A stretch of 64,000 nt of DNA. Origin: Usnea hakonensis (lineage: Eukaryota; Ascomycota; Lecanoromycetes; Lecanorales; Parmeliaceae). Shown here piece by piece: positions 54,401 to 64,000 of this stretch. The notes beneath the pieces are model-generated. The model did no database searches, was not told the DNA's origin, and saw nothing but the letters and a program-made list of their open reading frames with translations. A program made the position numbers and the translations under genes. The DNA lies in contig BLJB01000035.1 of assembly GCA_013423325.1 (NCBI GenBank), forward strand, positions 62,001-126,000, read 5' to 3'. The first letter of the stretch is position 1. Each line of letters opens with the position of its first letter.

Positions 54401-56215
54401 CTTTTCCTTGATGTCAGTCTTCAATGTTGGAAACAACTGTTCAAATATGTGAAGGACGAAACAGCTTGCGTCCTCGGATTGAGAGGCATTCCCCAAAACC
54501 TTATGGAACACCCCTTGAAGGCGAGGCTTCCAATCAATATCTCCAGGACCCAGTAGACCCTGGATTTGCATGGCATTGGCAGCATTCCTCCATGCCGAGT
54601 GCACACGCAATGCCATGTGGAGAAGAACATTTGTAACAGTCGTCAGCTTTCGTTTACTTAAGGACTTCCAGTCTGTCTGGAGAAGGAACATCATGCGGTC
54701 TGCCATTTCCTGAATTTCTTTGGACACGTCGCTTCTGATCTCGTGCTCCGACGGTTGCTCACTTAACATCAAGTTGTAGCGCGGCGAGGAGAAGTCGATA
54801 TTCTCACGTGTACTGAGCGTCCACGGCGCTCTGTAAATCTTCTGAAGTTCCTCCACCAGAATACTCCAATTTTCTCCACCAAGTGCATCGGTAATATGCT
54901 TGTTGAGGAGAAGAGATTTAATGGTTTGCAACGTATAAAGCTCCAGCTGTGGGTCTAGATTGTGTACATTCTGAAGTCCTCGGGCGAGTGACTGGATATC
55001 ATTGACAAGAATACACCCGAGGCTATCGTCCTGAGCGAGGCGCCCAATCGTGAGTAATACTCCATGTACGACCGCGATTGTCCTCTCGGTACTGCTGTAC
55101 TTCGGCGGATCAATCAACACGTGTAAGAGTATGTCTTTCATAGCGGCTTGATGATTCGATTCTAGAAGATTGGAAAGACAACTCCAAACCTCGTCGCCGA
55201 GTCTTGTCTCTTGAATACCGTATATGTTGCAGAGCACATGAACACAAGGTTCTAAAGCTGCTTCCGGAAGCCGTCCCTTATCTATGATGGCAAAGAGTAT
55301 CTTGAGCGTACCCCTAATATCTTTGCGTGATCTGGCCGCCAGGACAATTGACGTAATTCGCTCGATCAAGAATGCTAGTTGCTCGCCATAGAAGGCTTCG
55401 GGGTGATTTGACAGGATGCCAGCAACCAGATAGTAAGCGTCTACCAAAGTTCTCTCCTCCCGCGATGACTGCTTTGTGCTGTCTTTGCTGGCAACGTCTT
55501 TGCCATCATGATCTGCACTCCGCCCACTAATGCCTACAACACTCGAGCGGTTTCTATTCTGCTCAACTTTTGCAGCTTCATTTCCGACGCGAAATACCCT
55601 CGCGCGTTCCGCCGCCTGAAACCATCCTTCTAGCGAATGGTTGAGAAACAGGACAAGCTTGGCCTCAAAAGGATGGAGATCTCGGCCCTCGTCGGTCAGT
55701 TTTTGCAAGGCTGCTATTTGTAAACTTGCATGGGATGGGTCTACTGGTGTAGTTATCATTGAATAAAATCTGTCTCTCTCCCTCAAAATTCCTGAATGAG
55801 ATACGGATGCTTTCAAAAGAGCAAACCCAGCTTTACGGGCTTCAAGTGGAGCATTCTCCGTAGTCAGATCTTCTGCGACAGTCCATATTGCCAAGAGAGC
55901 ATCGGCGGAATATAGGTCGACATCTTGGGAGATCTCGTAAGCTGCCGCGATCCTTTTCTCGATTGGCAGTGCCGGGCCGAGATCGTGTAAGCACTTCGCT
56001 TTGAAGGCCTCCTCGGGATTGATGTATTTACTCTGCTTAATGCCATAAGGGCTTCCTCGGGTTGTGTCAGGACTACGGCTGTGGCGGATTGGCCCGCTAT
56101 GCGCCTCGGGCACAGGACTTGGATTTCTAGGTCCGAGAGCAAGAGACTTGATTCGCTCATTCAGGGAAGAAGAAGAGCCAGTTTTTCGGCCTCCGTCGAT
56201 CTCTTCTGGGTTCAT
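51470..56215 (-). CDS. TSC2: Tuberin-like Rheb GTPase-activating protein
   Basis: GAP for Rheb, part of the TSC complex that restrains TORC1. One exon of 4746 nt, 1581 residues. The N-terminus is Ser-rich. The long middle is an alpha-solenoid typical of tuberin (for example FLNHSLEGWFQAAERARVFR), with a DUF3384-type start PALPIEKRIAAAYEISQD. The RapGAP domain is C-terminal: GEGQSSETEILANSRGIDAY, TYAWRDRVVEVVFHVATMMP, KKAHVGNDRVKIIYNNSGR with the catalytic asparagine (about residue 1390), and FDFNTFPSEMNFVNIVITPE. It ends PDYFHMSLDFTRWT. The ATG at 56215 gives MNPEEIDGGR. Ascomycetes with TSC2 also need TSC1, which is not in this window. Divergent from CSE1. Confidence 0.93.
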   Translation of the reverse strand: MNPEEIDGGRKTGSSSSLNERIKSLALGPRNPSPVPEAHSGPIRHSRSPDTTRGSPYGIKQSKYINPEEAFKAKCLHDLGPALPIEKRIAAAYEISQDVDLYSADALLAIWTVAEDLTTENAPLEARKAGFALLKASVSHSGILRERDRFYSMITTPVDPSHASLQIAALQKLTDEGRDLHPFEAKLVLFLNHSLEGWFQAAERARVFRVGNEAAKVEQNRNRSSVVGISGRSADHDGKDVASKDSTKQSSREERTLVDAYYLVAGILSNHPEAFYGEQLAFLIERITSIVLAARSRKDIRGTLKILFAIIDKGRLPEAALEPCVHVLCNIYGIQETRLGDEVWSCLSNLLESNHQAAMKDILLHVLIDPPKYSSTERTIAVVHGVLLTIGRLAQDDSLGCILVNDIQSLARGLQNVHNLDPQLELYTLQTIKSLLLNKHITDALGGENWSILVEELQKIYRAPWTLSTRENIDFSSPRYNLMLSEQPSEHEIRSDVSKEIQEMADRMMFLLQTDWKSLSKRKLTTVTNVLLHMALRVHSAWRNAANAMQIQGLLGPGDIDWKPRLQGVFHKVLGNASQSEDASCFVLHIFEQLFPTLKTDIKEKIIYEQCLRDTCDILSRNTDLPISVIVCVAEIAAQCGPDIENNTFQTLLNMIGNALEVALSNPTVTADALDRTVDCLIQVFLRSLPQSSLKTKRLYELILSLAAPSNPTKVRLRVIKLLARLRCDAKEAIEVVPFPDSIGLASILCRTEATAFSQNFVPTPSNRTSTYEQTHATRTGRSSTVENFKTVRSRSTTRSANFRERLLQPTHPLWMYDGPFRGLPEVPQHGPSQVVYSKVSSKEQPNVLDLSTWLDIVIDVLEEEGDWEIYSYILVHLPSQLSNRSLFARHVRQLQTMLNLVVAQVERTGNKPFTTPLPETGIKPRDIVLCLYHTLTMLLPYNEHFGRRELESTVRAFANGLDRWDGAGKCCIHALALCCHEIPSVIDKWMFNIIQKMQQKITQSDLAIDILEFLSGLSGLPDACSTATARVPDAHSGASAEGGDFYMTVFAISIRYLEYARDQRQAQTDNAGMRSSLQPHRQSSSASEASDAQTALSEYVSALAYHVITSWFLTIEVSQRAKHVGWITKGLACKDNVGNPMMEEQSQVILDMMHRTVFSDLGETEADERFLDPDETPIRKTWLDGMSILTLEILPGSNSGQFTKRQASGTTHACYHHNTAKVPEHHVKGRRDESSSHSPALPDVYPNHMFLQISSTIAPLPLPLQPIVLPDNDVIQRALRTFDRIDTVDGHKAGVIFIGEGQSSETEILANSRGIDAYESFLSRLGTKVKLQDAKFNTQGLDRVSNIDGTHTYAWRDRVVEVVFHVATMMPTDPKNDPQGVKKKAHVGNDRVKIIYNNSGRTFDFNTFPSEMNFVNIVITPEARTKSGRWITARKPRKKSAEEDESESTSTELYGYYKIQTICSPNFPHLSPAASLKVISAEALPAFVRNLALNASLFCQIWSVVLGHGEYYSSWRVRLKEIIRLRKEYANTNVSANVAYPLGPSPPPIYDGDRYTGVVSVGGIAEPDYFHMSLDFTRWT

Positions 56216-56935
56216 GGACACAGTTGGTCTTGATTACAGACCTTTGAGAACGAGAACAGAGTAGTGGTTCAACGCCGGGAAAGCTTCCCTAAAGCTGTGT
56301 TTCACGTTAGCTGATATTCGTTCTCATGTACTTCAGACATGGGGAGAACTTGGGCAGTTTTGGGTGAGCAAGGGAGCTCAACAGAACGAGGGTGGAAATT
56401 TGGTGGATGCTAGGCCGCTAAGAAGGTTCATATAATCGAATAATAAGAGCGTCCTATCGGAGAATAACAACCTACTGAAAAATCATCTGGCTATGACACC
56501 AAGTCAAATACAAAGTTAGTGAAAAATGTGGGCTAAAGAAACGATATAATCAATACATGATCCTTCGGCATCTGCCAGCCGCCTCATGTGTTCCATAGTC
56601 TAATGTCCATCCTTGAAGCCTTTCATTCTCTTATTGATAATTATCAGGACCGAGTGACGGACCGATTGAATCTCAATCGGTGTCAAGTCAAATCACTTTG
56701 CTGTCTTCCCTGATGATGCTGTGTTGGATCTACAAGATACTTTTCCTGGGGCGTCGAAGTAGGTAAAGCATTTTGCTCTAGCCTCTACTTTACTTTAGAC
56801 ACATGAGCGCATAAAAATCGCGTCTATCTACGGCGAGCGTTAGCTGTGTCGGGCGCAACTTTCATTTATTTGTTTGATAAATTTGTACACATCTGCTGGC
56901 AAAAAGGTCCAACGTATTGAAGCTGTCGTCGGGCC
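56216..56935. promoter_or_regulatory. Divergent promoter region TSC2 / CSE1
   Basis: 720 bp between start codons with no gene. GTAGGTAAAGCATTTTGC and CTACTTTACTTTAG near 56760-56800 resemble the dispersed GTAAAG-type motifs. Confidence 0.45.
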
Positions 56936-59900
56936 ATGGCTGTGGACCTCCCGAGCCTTGCTCGAGTCCTGGAGGCAAGCTTGGATCCTGCGCAAAATAA
57001 GCAAGGTTCGGTCCTGATCCTCGAGCAGGTGTGGTGTCGTGCTAACTCGCTCCTGTAGCGGAGCTTGCTATCCTACACGAAGAGAAGAAGCCGAATTTCT
57101 CACTATCTTTGTTGCAAATCGTAGCCACAGAGTCCTACGGTCCTACTGCTCGCCTCGCCAGTGCTCTGTACTTCAAGAACTATATAAAGAGAAATTGGGC
57201 CGTGAGCATCTGGTTTACTTATACGCGTCCTGGCTTCATTCGGCTTATGTTGTTTATTAGGATGAGGATGGCAATCACAAATTACCTCAGAATGAAGTCA
57301 CGGCTATTAAACGGGAGCTCATTGGACTCATGATCTCGATGGCACCAAATATCCAGTATCAGTTGGGAGATGCGATTGGTGTCATAGCGGACAGTGACTT
57401 CTGGGAGAGATGGGACTCACTGGTGGATGTACGTCTTTGAGCTGCTTGAGTCTACACATGCGCAAAGCTGAAGCTGGTCAAGGATCTTGTATCTCGTCTG
57501 ACACCTGACATTCCTGCCACCAATAATGGAGTGCTTCAAGTTGCACACTCAATTTTCAAAAGATGGCGGCCTTTGTATCGGTCAGACCCCCTCTTTACCG
57601 AAATTAATCATGTCCTAAACAAATTCGGAAACCCTTTCTTGAATTTAGTACAGGTGAGTCATTTCACATTGAGCAACGACGGGCTCTGTACCAACTTCAG
57701 CTGATGTCAGCTTTTCAGAACACAGATGCACTCATCGACCAAAATCAGTCAAATAGAGCGATGTTGTTGCAACTATTCGCAACACTCAACCTAATCGTCA
57801 AGCTATTCTACGACCTCTCCGTTCAGGATTTACCGCCTGTCTTTGAAGATAGCCTTCCTGCAGTGACTTCACTGCTTCACAAGTATCTCACCTATGAGAA
57901 TAGTCTGCTACAAACAGAGGATGAGGGCGAAGCAGGTCCTTTGGAACTTGTCAAGTCGGGTATCTTTGAAGTCTTGGAGCTGTGGGTCAAGAAGTACGAG
58001 GACGCTGTGGGCGGACATGTTGGACAATTCATATCAAGCTCCTGGAATCTCCTTACTACCGTGGGTCCGCAAACTAAGAATGACATTCTAGTCAGTAAAG
58101 CTCTGCAGTTCTTGACTGCTGTGACAAGCAGTACCGAGCACGCGCAGGCGTTCAATGACGATTCTACCTTGTCCCAGGTCGTTGAGCGGGTGATTCTACC
58201 CAACTTAACGTTGCGAGACTCGGATATGGAGCTGTTCGAAGATGAACCAATCGAGTTTATTAGGAGAGACCTCGAAGGTTCTGATAGTGATACTCGGCGA
58301 CGGGCAGCGACGGATTTCCTACGACAATTAATGGCGAAGTTCGAAGCTATAGTCTCGACGGTTGTCCTTCGATACATCAGCCACTATTTGTCTGATTACT
58401 CTCACAATCCTGCTAGCAATTGGAAGTCGAAAGACACTGCCGTATACTTGTACTCATCAATAGCTGCTAGAGGCACCATCACAGCGAGCCAAGGGGTCAC
58501 AAGTCTCAACGACTTCGCCAATGTCATCGAGTTCTTTCAGAACAATATCGCTGGCGATCTGGTCTCGGACACCGGCGTTGAGCCTATACTTCAAGTTGAC
58601 GCCATTAAATACCTTTACATGTTCAGAAGTCAGATCACCGCAGCCCAATGGCAAGATGCCTTTCCTCTTGTGGTCAAGCACTTGGGTTCCTCGGACTATG
58701 TCGTGTACACTTATGCTGCGATTGCTCTGGAACGCACCATGGCCCTCACCAACGCTTCAAAGCAACCAGTCATTGGCAGGGCAACGGTCGAAAGTCTTTC
58801 GGCCCAATTATTACGGCATTTGTTCGGCTTGATCGAAGATGATCCTGAGCCTGCAAAGCTGCAAGAGAACGAGTTTTTGATGCGATGTGTTATGCGAGTC
58901 CTCATCGTTATCAGAGAAGCTGTCGTGCCTATGGTGGACGAGATTTTGACTCATATTGTGAAGATCACGCAGATCAGCAGCCAAAACCCAAGCAACCCTA
59001 GGTTCTGCTACTACCTTTTCGAAGCTCTCGGGGCTTTCATTCGGTAAGTTTCAGCGGAAATTTCCTGTCCAAGCAATGCTCATGAAATGTAGATTCAGCG
59101 CTCCTTCTCAACCCGACAAGCTTGAGAATGGTCTTCACGTCTCGTTCATCGCTGTGATACAAGACGATGTGCAAGGTGGGTTCTGCTAGACGCTCAGTCA
59201 CCATCCTTGTGCTAATCTAGATCAGAGTTCATACCATACGTCTTTCAACTCTTCGCCGCCCTTCTCGAAGCTAACCCATCTGGATCTCTATCAGACTATT
59301 ACAAAAATCTGATACCTCCAATACTCACACCTGCACTATGGGCACCAAAAGGCAATGTGCCAGCGCTCGTCCGTCTCCTGTCTTCAATTATTTCCCGGGG
59401 TTCGTCCGTCATTGCGCAAAACGGTCAAGTCGAAGTTGTCTTGGGCATATTTCAGAGCTTAGTATCTACGAAAACCAACGAGATTTACGGATTCGAGCTT
59501 CTGGAAAGCATTGTTGCCAATTTTCCTCCGTAAGATACTACGCGCGGGATGATATTTCCACGCAACGACTTACCATTCTCCTAGATCAATGCTGGAGCAA
59601 TACTATCCTTCAATACTAAATGTTCTCCTCAATATATTACAAAACACGAAAACGGAATCTTTCGCATTGAGATTCGTTCGACTGTACCACTTCATCTCTG
59701 CAAAAGATGAAAAGGGCCTTGGAGCAGACTTCTTCATAAGCAAGCTAGATCAAGTCCAAGAAGGGTATGCATACATTGAATCATGTTCATTGACTGCATT
59801 TTTTCCGACACTGACTTCAACGACTTAGTCTCTTTGTTCCCCTCTACCTCAACATCATTCTTCCAAACACACAAAAATTGTTACGACCCCTCGATCGAAA

Positions 59901-60273
59901 GACTGCAGTCGTCTCTTTCACGAAGACGTTGACCAATTCTATTGCCTTTGCAGAGAAGTACAAGAAAGGCTGGGCGTACACTTGTGAGGCTTTGCTCAAG
60001 CTCCTCGAGAATCCACCAATACCGGCAGTTACCGAAGACGCAATCATAGAGCAAGATCCTGACGACATGAGCTTCGGTGTGGGCTTCACGCAGCTTACGA
60101 CCATCAAGCGACCGATCCGAGACCAGTGGCCTGAAATCACTGACGTGAAGAGATGGGTGAGCGAGCATCTTCGAGTAGCAGATGCAAAGCAAAACGGAAA
60201 AATAGCTTCGTTTGCACAAGACCGACTACCTGCAGAGGTGGCTCCTCTTTTTGCGGCCTACATGCAAAGATGA
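56936..60273 (+). CDS. CSE1: Exportin-2 / CAS, importin-alpha re-exporter
   Basis: Karyopherin-beta that returns importin-alpha to the cytoplasm with RanGTP. About nine exons from 56936. Exon 1 reads MAVDLPSLARVLEASLDPAQ NK, splicing to AELAILHEEKKPNFSLSLLQ and ASALYFKNYIKRNWA. Next come IKRELIGLMISMAPNIQYQL GD, DSDFWERWDSLVD and AHSIFKRWRPLYRSDPLF. The largest exon (57714-59044 region) has LFYDLSVQDLPPVFED and DEPIEFIRRDLEGSDSDTRR RAATDFLR, both hallmarks of CSE1. The last exons include DRKTAVVSFTKTLTNSIAF and the stop at 60273. The HEAT-repeat solenoid fills the whole length of about 960 residues. I have not verified each internal phase, so the exact exon borders in 59045-59850 are approximate. 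Confidence 0.92.
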
Positions 60274-61964
60274 GCGATGCCGCGATGGTTGGCTATACAT
60301 AATGACAGCAAGGGGAAGGACATAGTAGGGTGCGCCTCGATGTGTAAACCAATCTTGTATAGAGAGATCAAACGCAATCAAAGGCGTGGCCTTTGAAGGC
60401 CATTTAGATAGGCTACATACCCCCACTCGCCTCAAAGCGAACAATTTACTAAGAATAGCAAGGCCGGCGGTTCCTTGGTGCTGTGATCCCGGTCCTTTCA
60501 GTGGTTATGGGGAGAATTTCTCACTTCGCTACGCTGTCGTGTTTGACCTGCTTGGTCGGCTCAATCATTCCCTTGAGGTCAACTCGCCCAAGATTATTCG
60601 GTGGCGAATTGGAAGGTATCTGAGGTCGTGATCGAAAAAGTAGATTTCAGCGATTCTCGGAGACGAGAGTTTTGCTCTTGAGTCAAGGGTATCAGAAAAC
60701 CTGATGCTTATGCGTGGTACAGCTGTCGATTAAGCAACGACTCTACCTTGTCGAGCTTGACTTCTTAACGAATCAGTTGCTCAGTTGTCTGGCAAAGGTC
60801 TCGAAATGGACTCTCATTTCCGTGTGACATAATGAACCCAACCCGGTGATGCCCACGACAAGGTCACGAGTGGAAGAGAAAGGCCGAGTATTCGGGGCAT
60901 GAAGGCAAGAAAGAATGTTCGACCGCTTGTGGGATCCAGCAGAATTTGATTTGTACTTACCGCGCGCGACGAGGAATGATCAGGAAAAGAAATGGTAAAT
61001 GCCCCAGGATGATGAAAATAGCTGGCTGACAAAGAGATGGGTGATACTCTACGCCCTGGTTCAATATTTGTGCCTAACATTCCATAGCTCCGAGGTCGTA
61101 CACTAGCTCCTGTTAAGTCAAAGGTGGCCCCTTGTAGAAGTGAGTAGACTAAAAGTAAAGGTAGTCGTGTAGTTCACTGTATCAAATATGTATGGAGCGC
61201 GTGTAGCGCTGGTGGCGCTTGCGGGGTGTCTATAAAAAGGAAAGTAAAGTAAGATAAAGTACCTTACCTTAGTAAGGTAAGGTACTACTTTAGTGTACTT
61301 TATGCAGGTACGGGACACTTAGCTGGATCCGTCCCCTCCTCCGTGTCTTGCTAGCCCGTTTACAATGACTTTATCCAAACAAAAGCTGTATAGACCCTAC
61401 TAGCCATGTTGATCACTTACCCTCAAGAGTCAAGACATGATTATTCTTTGTCCTTGCGTGGAATCCACTCGCTCTTTCCATTTGCAACCCCATCGGTTCC
61501 GGTGCCGGTGCATATTAAGTTTTATTGAAAGGATGAGCCCCTTGAACTTCCCGCGTTTGCATGAAACCCCTATCTCATAATTCAAAGGACGCGGGACTCC
61601 AAGGATTGGATCCCGACCCGTCCATTAATGAGGACGAGTTTCAACCTCTTAGCGCGCGGTATCATGTTTGGATTAGGAGCTGCATACCGAGATTGTGAAA
61701 AAGGGCATAAAAGCTGCGATTCCTGTCAGCTTTCTCGAAGTATCTTGACATAGCCTCAATCATTATTATGATTATGTGCAGCAAGTTCTACATGTAATCA
61801 AGGTACGTTGAACCTGTTTTGTACCGACGGCTTGAGCTGATTATCTCTAGATACATATTCTGTGAGAGTCGATTGCTCTCTCACACCTCGTTCATTAAAC
61901 AACACTCTTTCACAACAGTCCACGTTCGCTAAACCCCGCTCCTTCAACATTCTTAATATCGGAA
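60274..61964. other. Intergenic region with large GGTAC palindrome
   Basis: 1691 bp without a recognised gene. Short open stretches (60386-60631, 60814-61080 on minus) show no family features. It holds the 27-bp palindrome at 61259-61285 inside a tract of GTAAAGTAAGATAAAGT repeats. TATAAAAAGG at 61231-61240 lies directly beside it, and a TATAAAA-type promoter before the sialidase-like gene is not obvious. Pyrimidine-rich leader sequence appears at 61870-61960. Confidence 0.5.
61259..61285. repeat. Near-perfect 27-bp palindrome of GTACCTTACC
   Basis: Arms GTACCTTACCTTA and TAAGGTAAGGTAC are exact reverse complements around one central base. It could form a hairpin or cruciform. It sits in a GTAAAG repeat tract with no gene within 670 bp. 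Confidence 0.92.
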
Positions 61965-63376
61965 ATGTACTCGCCGTCGCGTCTAATCTTTGGGCTTGCC
62001 CTCTCTTGTTTTTCTTGGAGCTGCTGGTCAGCGCCTCTCAGCACCATTAATAAAAGAAGCGCTGTTATCCCAACCTTGACAGGCAGTGAGTTATCTTCTT
62101 CCAGCAATGTCGTCTTGATTTGTACTTCAATCTGAGTCGAAAGATTCGTCTTGGGGGTGCATGATATGCCGGGGCCTGTCTCTCTGTTCCGATCTGATTT
62201 CGAAAGAGGCATTCTAATCCCAAAATTGTTTAGGCCCAGTAATCTTTGGTCAGGGTACTTACCCGCGAGCAAACAGTCTTTCTGGTCCATCCCTGCCGGC
62301 TGGTAGCATCATCGGCGCCTATACTGCCTTTATCGATGGCAACAATGTTCTCGAAGTTGTCATGAGCAACGGCGGCAGTTCATGGCAACTTATTGGAGAA
62401 GTCACGAGAGGGCCATCTAACGCAAACGATATCGATAATCCATACATTCTCCAGCTTCCATCAGGCCGTGTTCTTTGTGCGTTCAGGAACCATTCCAAAA
62501 ATCCTAGCACTGGAGCCTACACATACTTCCGCATCACCGTGGCCTATTCAGACGACTTGGGCAAGACTTGGAAGTATCTGAGTACCCCAGCCTCGGATCC
62601 TGGACCTGTCAATGGAAATTGGGAGCCTTTTCTCCGCAATGCTCAAGACGGCTCGCTGCAGCTTTACTATTCTCGTGAGAACTCCGCTGCCGATCAGGAC
62701 ACTCTGGAGAGATTCTCCACCGATGGCGGTCAAACATGGTCAAACGCGCAAACCATCTCCGGCGCTGGTATAACATCACGTGACGGTATGTTCAAAATCT
62801 AGGGTTTCTTGAAGGACATTCACTTCTGCATTGGTTGAGATGTTTCGGGGCAAGAAATTCGGTTTTACCTCTTAGATATACTTTGTCACCTAGACTGGTC
62901 TCACAAATTAGGAGATGCTGACATCGAATTTTGTTGCAGGTATGACGGGGGTCACAACTATTAGCGGGACGATGTTGATGGCAGTCTTCGAGACCGAATC
63001 CCAAGGGACTTTTACAGTCTCTTCCATCACTTCTTCCGATGATGGCAAAACCTGGGGCAATCGCAAGACTATCTACACACCAGATAGTCCGAATACTTCA
63101 GCCGGCGCACCTCAAATTGTAAACACGGGCGGTACGCTCTGTGTAAGCTTTATGACAAATGAAGATTCCACCCTGTCTTCCCCCTCAAGTGGTTACACCA
63201 CCAACACAGCAGCAAAATTGATTACCAGCGGAGACGGTGGGCTCACTTGGGGTAACAAGATTACCGTGGGTCAGGTATCGAGTGTGTGGCCAGGTCTGTA
63301 TACTGTGAGCAAATCAAGTTTCTTGATGCTATTCGACCATGGAGGAGCAAAAGCACAAACTATCACTCTGAGCTGA
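61965..63376 (+). CDS. Secreted sialidase-fold glycosidase, GH93-like
   Basis: Three exons (61965-62085, 62270-62785, 62940-63376) give 357 residues. The N-terminus is a signal peptide (MYSPSRLIFGLALSCFSWSC) followed by a Kex2-type site (INKRSAV). The mature protein has at least four Asp-box motifs (YSDDLGKTW, STDGGQTW, SSDDGKTW, SGDGGLTW), so a six-bladed beta-propeller. NWEPFLRNAQDGSLQLYYSR ENSAADQD and SRDGMTGV resemble fungal GH93 exo-arabinanases more than GH33 sialidases, but the exact substrate is inferred. The first acceptor CGCGAG is needed to give the phase; a nearer AACAG gives a frameshift. Plant cell-wall arabinan degradation is the likely role. Confidence 0.87.
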
Positions 63377-63972
63377 GAAGGTATGACCAGCTTTAGCTAA
63401 GAATTCCTCATGATGTAGCCCGTCAATATCCTTTGGAGAATGAAAAGCTGGCTTTTCTGAAAATAGCAATGGCTCTCCTCGCAGGTCTGCGTAGGGCGTA
63501 ACGAGGAAGGGCGTCAGTCTCGAAGCCTTGTTTAATTGACCAATTGAATTTCCCAGAGCTCTCTGTTCTCATTATAAGGCCCTAACTTTGACCAACATGT
63601 TGCGGCAAGGTTACGCACAGTTGTCGGTCTCAAATTCGGACTCCTTTCCCATCAAAAGCAAAACTCGTCTTTATCTACGAAGAACCGATCTACCGTTGTC
63701 ATAATCTGATAGAAAACTTCCACATCGGTGTCCAGAGGTTTCTGGCTCTCACAAAAATAGCCTCTAATCAGAAAAGTGAAATATAAACTTCACATGCCCA
63801 GCACTAAGGCGTGAGATTTTGCTCTCAATATGCATTTTTTGTTCTATTCTTTATCTCTCTCCTTTTTTCATCCAAAATAGCATTATCTCATTGTCTCCCA
63901 ACAAAGAAACCATAAAATCTCCTCAAAGATCGTACCTCTACAAAACCAAGAAACATATCGATTTCTTCCATC
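63377..63972. promoter_or_regulatory. Intergenic region before the window end
   Basis: 596 bp. The last 150 bp are pyrimidine-rich (TTTATCTCTCTCCTTTTTTC at 63849-63868), resembling the leader of a highly expressed gene just to the right. No gene is seen inside it. Confidence 0.4.
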
Positions 63973-64000
63973 ATGATTCCCGTCGCAAAACCCATCATCT
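63973..64000 (+). CDS. Possible start of a gene cut by the window edge
   Basis: ATG at 63973 in the context CATCATG opens a frame MIPVAKPII that runs to the last base. A CT-rich leader precedes it. Only nine codons are visible, so the product is unknown and the call is weak. Confidence 0.3.

Overview
This is a gene-dense window of a nuclear chromosome from a filamentous ascomycete fungus (Pezizomycotina). The call rests on small GT-AG introns (mostly 48-130 nt, often with CTAAC/CTGAC-like branch sites), Urm1/Elp2/Vps45/Sec16/Get4 orthologues of ascomycete type, and a serine-rich membrane protein and a DUF7918 protein of kinds I know only from fungi. A leotiomycete is possible but cannot be settled here. 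I see no plasmid, viral, CRISPR or complete transposon signature.

Layout: 1-2554 has no convincing gene. 2555-9849 holds TOM40(-), a phosphatase-dead-looking 6-phosphofructo-2-kinase(+), MOD5 tRNA isopentenyltransferase(-) and the CAF16 ABC ATPase(+). 9943-17648 holds ELP2(-), URM1(+), RAI1(-), a small unknown gene(+) and GET4(-). 17934-30140 holds a GPI-type aspartyl protease(-), RFC4(+), RCE1(-), a serine-rich membrane protein(+), an unknown cysteine-containing protein(-) and ALE1(-). 30646-42753 holds VPS45(+), MTO1(+), a disordered LGGAGN-motif protein(+), a small cupin(-), tRNA-Gly(CCC)(-) and the NEO1 flippase(-). 43256-63376 holds SEC16(+), a DUF7918/SIM protein(-), TSC2(-), CSE1(+) and a secreted GH93-like glycosidase(+). 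A possible next gene starts at 63973.

Many genes were rebuilt exon by exon. Summed exon lengths divisible by three were used as a check for TOM40's neighbours PFK2, MOD5, CAF16, ELP2, URM1, RAI1, the 142-aa protein, GET4, the protease, RFC4, RCE1, the serine-rich protein, VPS45, MTO1, the cupin, the DUF7918 protein and the GH93-like gene.

Functional themes: four genes act in tRNA modification (MOD5, ELP2, URM1, MTO1). ELP2 and URM1, which supply the mcm5 and s2 parts of the same wobble uridine, are divergently paired across 543 bp. A second theme is membrane and vesicle traffic (TOM40, GET4, VPS45, NEO1, SEC16, RCE1, ALE1). Spacers carry a recurring family of short palindromes built from GGTAC, AAGGTA/TACCTT and GTACGAGTAC; this is the most unusual non-genic signal in the window.
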